From NCBI GenBank assembly GCA_964599775.1, contig CAZRGZ010000006.1, forward strand, positions 1 through 62,712: a DNA stretch of 62,712 bases, in the 5' to 3' direction. Source of the DNA: CAZRGZ01 sp964599775. GTDB taxonomy: Bacteria > Patescibacteriota > Saccharimonadia > Saccharimonadales > Saccharimonadaceae. The notes under the pieces were generated by a model. That model saw nothing but the letters and a program-made list of their open reading frames with translations, made no database searches and had not been told where the DNA came from. The stretch's first letter is position 1. The number at the start of each line of letters is the position of its first letter. A program made the position numbers and the translations under genes. Shown here piece after piece: positions 60,393 to 62,712 of this stretch.

Positions 60393-60432
60393 ATATAGTT
60401 ATATCCGTTAATTAACGAGTACCTAACTATAT
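60393..60432. promoter_or_regulatory. nested palindrome between pcrA and the lipoprotein gene
   Basis: Outer arms ATATAGTTA/TAACTATAT (60393-60401 with 60424-60432) surround a perfect GTTAATTAAC (60407-60416). It overlaps the pcrA stop codon and lies upstream of the lipoprotein gene, where ATATAAC-like -10 sequences occur. It could be an operator or an end-of-transcript hairpin. Confidence 0.45.
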
Positions 60433-62571
60433 GCGTTCAAGCGGCGCAAAAGCGCCATTAAGCCGCTTCACCCCGCTATCGCCAAACGAAATGCTTAAAT
60501 TCATACCATCTATGGCAACCACCTGGCCGACCCCAAATACTTTATGGCGAACTGTATCACCGACCGCCAATTCCATTTCTTCAGGAATGATTTCTGGCTC
60601 GTCCATAATCGGATCGGTCGAAGCACCAAACTGATCGACGTTGGCGCTTGGTGCAATACTGGCGGCACCATCGATGTCGGCAAGAAACCGTGAAGGTGGA
60701 TTATATTGCCGATTACCGTATAACAACCTCGACGAAGCAGTGAGTAAATGCAGCTCCTCGCGGGCGCGGGTCATCCCCACGTAGCAGAGCCGCCGCTCCT
60801 CTTCCATTTCGGCCGCATCATAGAGCGCACGGGAATGTGGGAAAATCGATTCATCCATGCCTACCATAAACACCACTGGGAATTCCAGGCCTTTGGCGGC
60901 GTGCAACGTCATGAGGGTCACCGCATCAGTGTTTTCATCGACGCTATCGAGGTCAGAAATCAGGGCGACTTCTTCCAAAAAGCCGCTTAACCCCAATTCA
61001 GCGTATTCGCGGGCCACACTTACCAGCTCCTGCACATTTTCTTGCCGGTCTTCTGCTTGCGGCGAGCCATCGTTTAAATAGTCCAGATAGTCGAACCGCT
61101 TAATCACCAGCTCTATGAGGTCTGGAAGTGACGTATCCTCCACGACATCTTTTAACTTTTGCAACGCTTCGCCCAGTGCAAAAAAGCTTTTTCGGGCACG
61201 CGGCGTTAAGTCATTGCATAATTCTACCTGGATTAAACTCGCCACAATGTCTTGCCCAAACATACTTTGCCAACGCAGGAATTTTTCGACTGAGGTTGCG
61301 CCTAAGCCCCGCGTCGGCGTGTTTACAATCCTAAGAAAACTTGAACGATCCGCCGGTTGGTACAGTAAACGCAGGTAGGCAATAACGTCTTTAATTTCTT
61401 TACGATCATAAAACCGCGTACCACCGACCATACGGTAAGGCACTCCGTAGCGAATAAAGGTTTCTTCGAGCGCGCGGCTCATGGCATTGGTACGGTACAG
61501 CACAGCGTGGTCGCTATATTTTCGGGCCCGCATCGCAACCACGCTTGAAATACGCGTGGCGACTGTTTCGGCTTCGTGCATCTCACTCGAAACCGTCGTA
61601 ATCTGCACCGGCAAGCCTGCTGCGGCATTGGTCCACAGCTTTTTATCGGACCGCTGGCTGTTTTTGGTGATTACTTTATGCGCTGCATCCAAAATATGCT
61701 TGGTTGAACGGTAATTTTGCTCCAATTTCACCACCATTGTGCCCGGAAAATCTCGCTCGAAGTTCAAAATATTGGTAAAATCTGCTCCACGCCAACTGTA
61801 AATCGACTGCCAATCGTCACCCACCACACAAATATTTTTCTGCTCATTAATCAGCAGCTTAATAAGCCGATACTGAGCAGCATTGGTATCTTGATATTCG
61901 TCTATCAGTACATGCTGGAAATGGGCGCGCCATTTTTGGCGGATTTCTGGGACTTCACTGAGCAATCGAACTGCTTCGGCGATTAGATCGTCAAAATCTA
62001 GCGCGGCCGCCTCTTTGCGCAGTCGCTCATAGCGCGGGAAAATATCAGCCGCTACCCGTTGAGCTGGCAAACGCGCCGTTTGCGCATACTCACTGGGTGA
62101 TACTAAATCATTTTTCGCACTACTTATCATGCTACTAATGGAACGCGGTGTAAATTGCTTCTCGCTGACGCCAAGCTCTTTCATCGATTGTTTAATCACC
62201 CCTAAACGGTCAGCTTCATCAAAAATAACAAAATTTTTGGGCACCTTAACATGCTCGCCGTCTTGCCGCAGCAGCCGTACACAAATAGAATGAAAAGTTC
62301 CCATCCAGGGCATGAAATAACGATCATTATCGTAGCCAAGTAGCTGTGCTAAACGCTCGCGCATTTCTTTGGCTGCTTTGTTCGTAAAAGTGACGGCTAA
62401 AATGTTGCGCGGATGGATATGTTGGTTGGCGATGAGATGGGCAATGCGGTGAGTTAGCGTTTTTGTTTTGCCGCTGCCTGCACCGGCCAAGATTAGTAGT
62501 GGACCTTGCGTATGCTTGACAGCTTCGGCTTGGGCTTCGTTGAGGCCCTGGGTAAAATCGGGATTTTGCAT
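60427..62571 (-). CDS. pcrA: UvrD/PcrA DNA helicase
   Basis: A superfamily 1A 3'-5' helicase for repair and removal of RecA or RNA polymerase. The motifs run from Walker A ILAGAGSGKTKTLTHRIAHL near residue 28 through DEYQDTNAAQYRL (motif II), VGDDWQSIYSWRGA (III), EQNYRSTKHIL (IV) and VTLMTLHAAKGLEFPVVF (V) to YVGMTRAREELHLL (VI). The C-terminal ~50 residues form a Tudor-like domain (GDTVRHKVFGVGQVVAIDGM). The length of 714 fits. The start lies 8 nt after TACAAT. Confidence 0.97.
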   Translation of the reverse strand: MQNPDFTQGLNEAQAEAVKHTQGPLLILAGAGSGKTKTLTHRIAHLIANQHIHPRNILAVTFTNKAAKEMRERLAQLLGYDNDRYFMPWMGTFHSICVRLLRQDGEHVKVPKNFVIFDEADRLGVIKQSMKELGVSEKQFTPRSISSMISSAKNDLVSPSEYAQTARLPAQRVAADIFPRYERLRKEAAALDFDDLIAEAVRLLSEVPEIRQKWRAHFQHVLIDEYQDTNAAQYRLIKLLINEQKNICVVGDDWQSIYSWRGADFTNILNFERDFPGTMVVKLEQNYRSTKHILDAAHKVITKNSQRSDKKLWTNAAAGLPVQITTVSSEMHEAETVATRISSVVAMRARKYSDHAVLYRTNAMSRALEETFIRYGVPYRMVGGTRFYDRKEIKDVIAYLRLLYQPADRSSFLRIVNTPTRGLGATSVEKFLRWQSMFGQDIVASLIQVELCNDLTPRARKSFFALGEALQKLKDVVEDTSLPDLIELVIKRFDYLDYLNDGSPQAEDRQENVQELVSVAREYAELGLSGFLEEVALISDLDSVDENTDAVTLMTLHAAKGLEFPVVFMVGMDESIFPHSRALYDAAEMEEERRLCYVGMTRAREELHLLTASSRLLYGNRQYNPPSRFLADIDGAASIAPSANVDQFGASTDPIMDEPEIIPEEMELAVGDTVRHKVFGVGQVVAIDGMNLSISFGDSGVKRLNGAFAPLERI

Positions 62572-62577
62572 ATGGTT

Positions 62578-62712
62578 CTATTGTACAGGAAGAAGGTGGT
62601 GGGAAGAAGCGCCTATCCCGTTCACCCCTATCTCTCCTTCACTAAAATACCCGTTTCGCGCCAAGACACTCTCGGGGCATTCGCCGCCGGGAGTTAGCTT
62701 GGGCTGCACTTC
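62578..62712 (-). CDS. 3' end of an unidentified gene, cut by the window
   Basis: An open frame enters from the right edge and ends at TAG 62578, seven nt before the pcrA start. The visible 44 residues begin EVQPKLTPGGECPES and end in GVNGIGASSHHLLPVQ; glycine-rich with one Cys. I do not recognise it. It could be chance, since the stretch is short. Its stop overlaps the putative pcrA -10 box. Confidence 0.35.
   Translation of the reverse strand, partial: EVQPKLTPGGECPESVLARNGYFSEGEIGVNGIGASSHHLLPVQ
62580..62585 (-). promoter_or_regulatory. -10 box for pcrA with near-leaderless start
   Basis: On the minus strand TACAAT (preceded by CTG) ends 8 nt before the pcrA ATG. Confidence 0.45.

Noticed and set aside
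1..62712. CRISPR array or rRNA genes
   Set aside because: No regularly spaced direct repeats, Cas-like proteins or rRNA sequence were seen on either strand.
1..62712. UGA recoded as Gly or Trp, as in SR1/Gracilibacteria and mycoplasmas
   Set aside because: Genes end normally at TGA (for example the DUF5753 gene) and proteins read full length with the standard code.

Overview
This 62.7 kb window looks like a chromosomal segment of a Candidate Phyla Radiation bacterium, most likely Saccharibacteria (TM7). That placement is inferred from gene content and protein style, not from a search. Signs are near-complete coding density, short housekeeping proteins with simple charged tails (S16, L32, KhpA), a reduced cell-wall and secretion set with LysM-CHAP and Rpf-like hydrolases, type IV prepilins, and no biosynthetic pathways. 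TGA is an ordinary stop here (for example at 23091-23093), which argues against the UGA-recoding SR1 and Gracilibacteria lineages. Almost all genes lie on the minus strand.

Layout from left to right. 1-490: a G+C-rich orphan gene. 620-3548: L32, NusB, NUDIX, RNase III, S16 and KhpA operon. 3633-8935: LeuRS, an anchored surface protein, MurF and tRNA-Ala. 9139-12581: an RND permease and a divergent RRM protein. 12629-17662: lemA-htpX-membrane protein-ligA-rdgB operon. 17785-21505: a DUF4020-type membrane protein, SecG, a peptide-binding protein and an Xaa-Pro aminopeptidase. 21602-25522: a 29-residue peptide gene, a serine hydrolase coupled to a DUF5753 protein, UvrC, and a possible small gene. 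25500-33663: TrhO, two ABC exporter halves on the plus strand, a PQ-loop-like membrane protein, a sensor kinase, a metallohydrolase and L25. 33945-41466: a nucleotide-fold protein, UvrA, a small membrane protein, SbcB, a second G+C-rich orphan and Obg. 41567-47672: LysM-CHAP hydrolase and the FtsA/PilM-like, baseplate-J-like, RuvX, MltG operon. 47727-54535: prepilin, MnmA, DUF218, cysteine desulfurase, two small proteins, TatD and MetRS. 54563-62712: PgeF, a second prepilin, KsgA, a PPC protein, two paralogous Rpf-like proteins, a G+C-rich lipoprotein gene, PcrA and the 3' end of another gene.

The main themes are translation and tRNA modification (LeuRS, MetRS, MnmA with a cysteine desulfurase, TrhO, KsgA), DNA repair (UvrA, UvrC, LigA, PcrA, SbcB, RuvX) and remodelling of the envelope and its surface (MltG, MurF, LysM-CHAP, G5-type hydrolases, prepilins, SecG).

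The most unusual content is non-coding. (1) Two elements at 33738-33923 and 43015-43211 share a conserved core of about 46-53 nt, but their long flanking arms differ in sequence while each stays almost perfectly self-complementary. (2) A second family, two close copies at 49529-49618 and 52678-52765 plus a divergent one near 37696-37785, has two similar half-units around a variable hairpin. One copy lies in frame inside tatD, as Rickettsia palindromic elements do. (3) A 173-bp nested palindrome covers the uvrA start codon. (4) Three small genes with very G+C-rich codon use sit as isolated cassettes. (5) Several genes have an extended -10 box 6-12 nt before the start codon, suggesting leaderless or nearly leaderless mRNAs.
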